Of a stretch of 5,086 nt of DNA, positions 5,028-5,086 are shown in pieces. The translations under genes were made by a program, and so were the position numbers. The notes below the pieces were generated by a model, which was given only the letters and a program-made list of their open reading frames with translations, made no database searches and was not told the DNA's origin. Source of the DNA: Bacilli bacterium (lineage in GTDB: Bacteria > Bacillota_I > Bacilli_A > RF39 > UBA660); contig JAFUBK010000049.1 in NCBI GenBank assembly GCA_017460245.1, positions 1 to 5,086 on the forward strand, written 5' to 3'. How positions within the stretch are numbered: position 1 is the first letter of the stretch; each line of letters starts with the position of its first letter.

Positions 5028-5086
5028 TTTTTGTGTTAATTTGGTGCTTATTTTATATAGATAAAAAGTAGTTTTTTTGCAAAATA

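Noticed and set aside
1..5086. tRNA, rRNA, CRISPR array, insertion sequence or riboswitch
   Set aside because: No cloverleaf, regularly spaced repeats, transposase-like protein or structured long leader was seen; the intergenic gaps are short and explained by promoters and terminators.

Overview
The window is AT-rich chromosomal DNA with every supported gene on the minus strand, so transcription runs from the right edge to the left. It looks like a low-GC Bacilli or Mollicutes-related Firmicute: consensus-type sigma-A promoter, AGGAGG-type ribosome binding sites, short hairpin plus U-run terminators, and a tsaE-tsaB-rimI-tsaD gene order like that of Bacillus subtilis ydiB-ydiC-ydiD-ydiE. TGA is a real stop (tsaE and rimI both end with it) and Trp is read from TGG, so the code is standard, not the Mycoplasma/Spiroplasma code. 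The genus cannot be told from this sequence.

Right part (about 2980-5086): a two-gene unit with a consensus promoter (TTGACA, 16-nt spacer, TATAAT; 4921-4948). Its first gene encodes a 311-residue protein with an N-terminal domain resembling the RNA polymerase alpha C-terminal domain (helix-hairpin-helix), a second degenerate copy, and a long charged coiled-coil tail. Its ribosome binding site is a run of seven G next to eight A. Ten bases downstream follows a 285-residue TPR-like protein with an unassigned C-terminal domain. A probable terminator at 2981-3016 closes the unit. This pair is the least explained part of the window.

Middle part (473-2960): a four-gene operon, tsaE-tsaB-rimI-tsaD, with its own promoter candidate at 2932-2960, and genes that overlap or lie four bases apart. 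TsaD, TsaB and TsaE form the bacterial complex that puts threonylcarbamoyl on A37 of ANN-decoding tRNAs (t6A); the partner TsaC/YwlC, which makes threonylcarbamoyl-AMP, is not here. RimI is an N-terminal protein acetyltransferase often encoded with them. A perfect 12-bp hairpin terminator begins at the last base of the tsaD stop codon.

Left part (1-443): a small DUF4176-type gene between the tsaD terminator and its own perfect 12-bp terminator (32-59). Its conserved reading frame extends upstream of the only usable start codon (GTG at 391), with no normal start codon, so it is either a short GTG-started form or a 5'-truncated gene. No tRNA, rRNA, CRISPR array, insertion sequence or phage gene was recognised. 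There is no gene-free stretch longer than 300 bases; the longest is the 197-base region at 4890-5086, which holds promoter and repeat elements.
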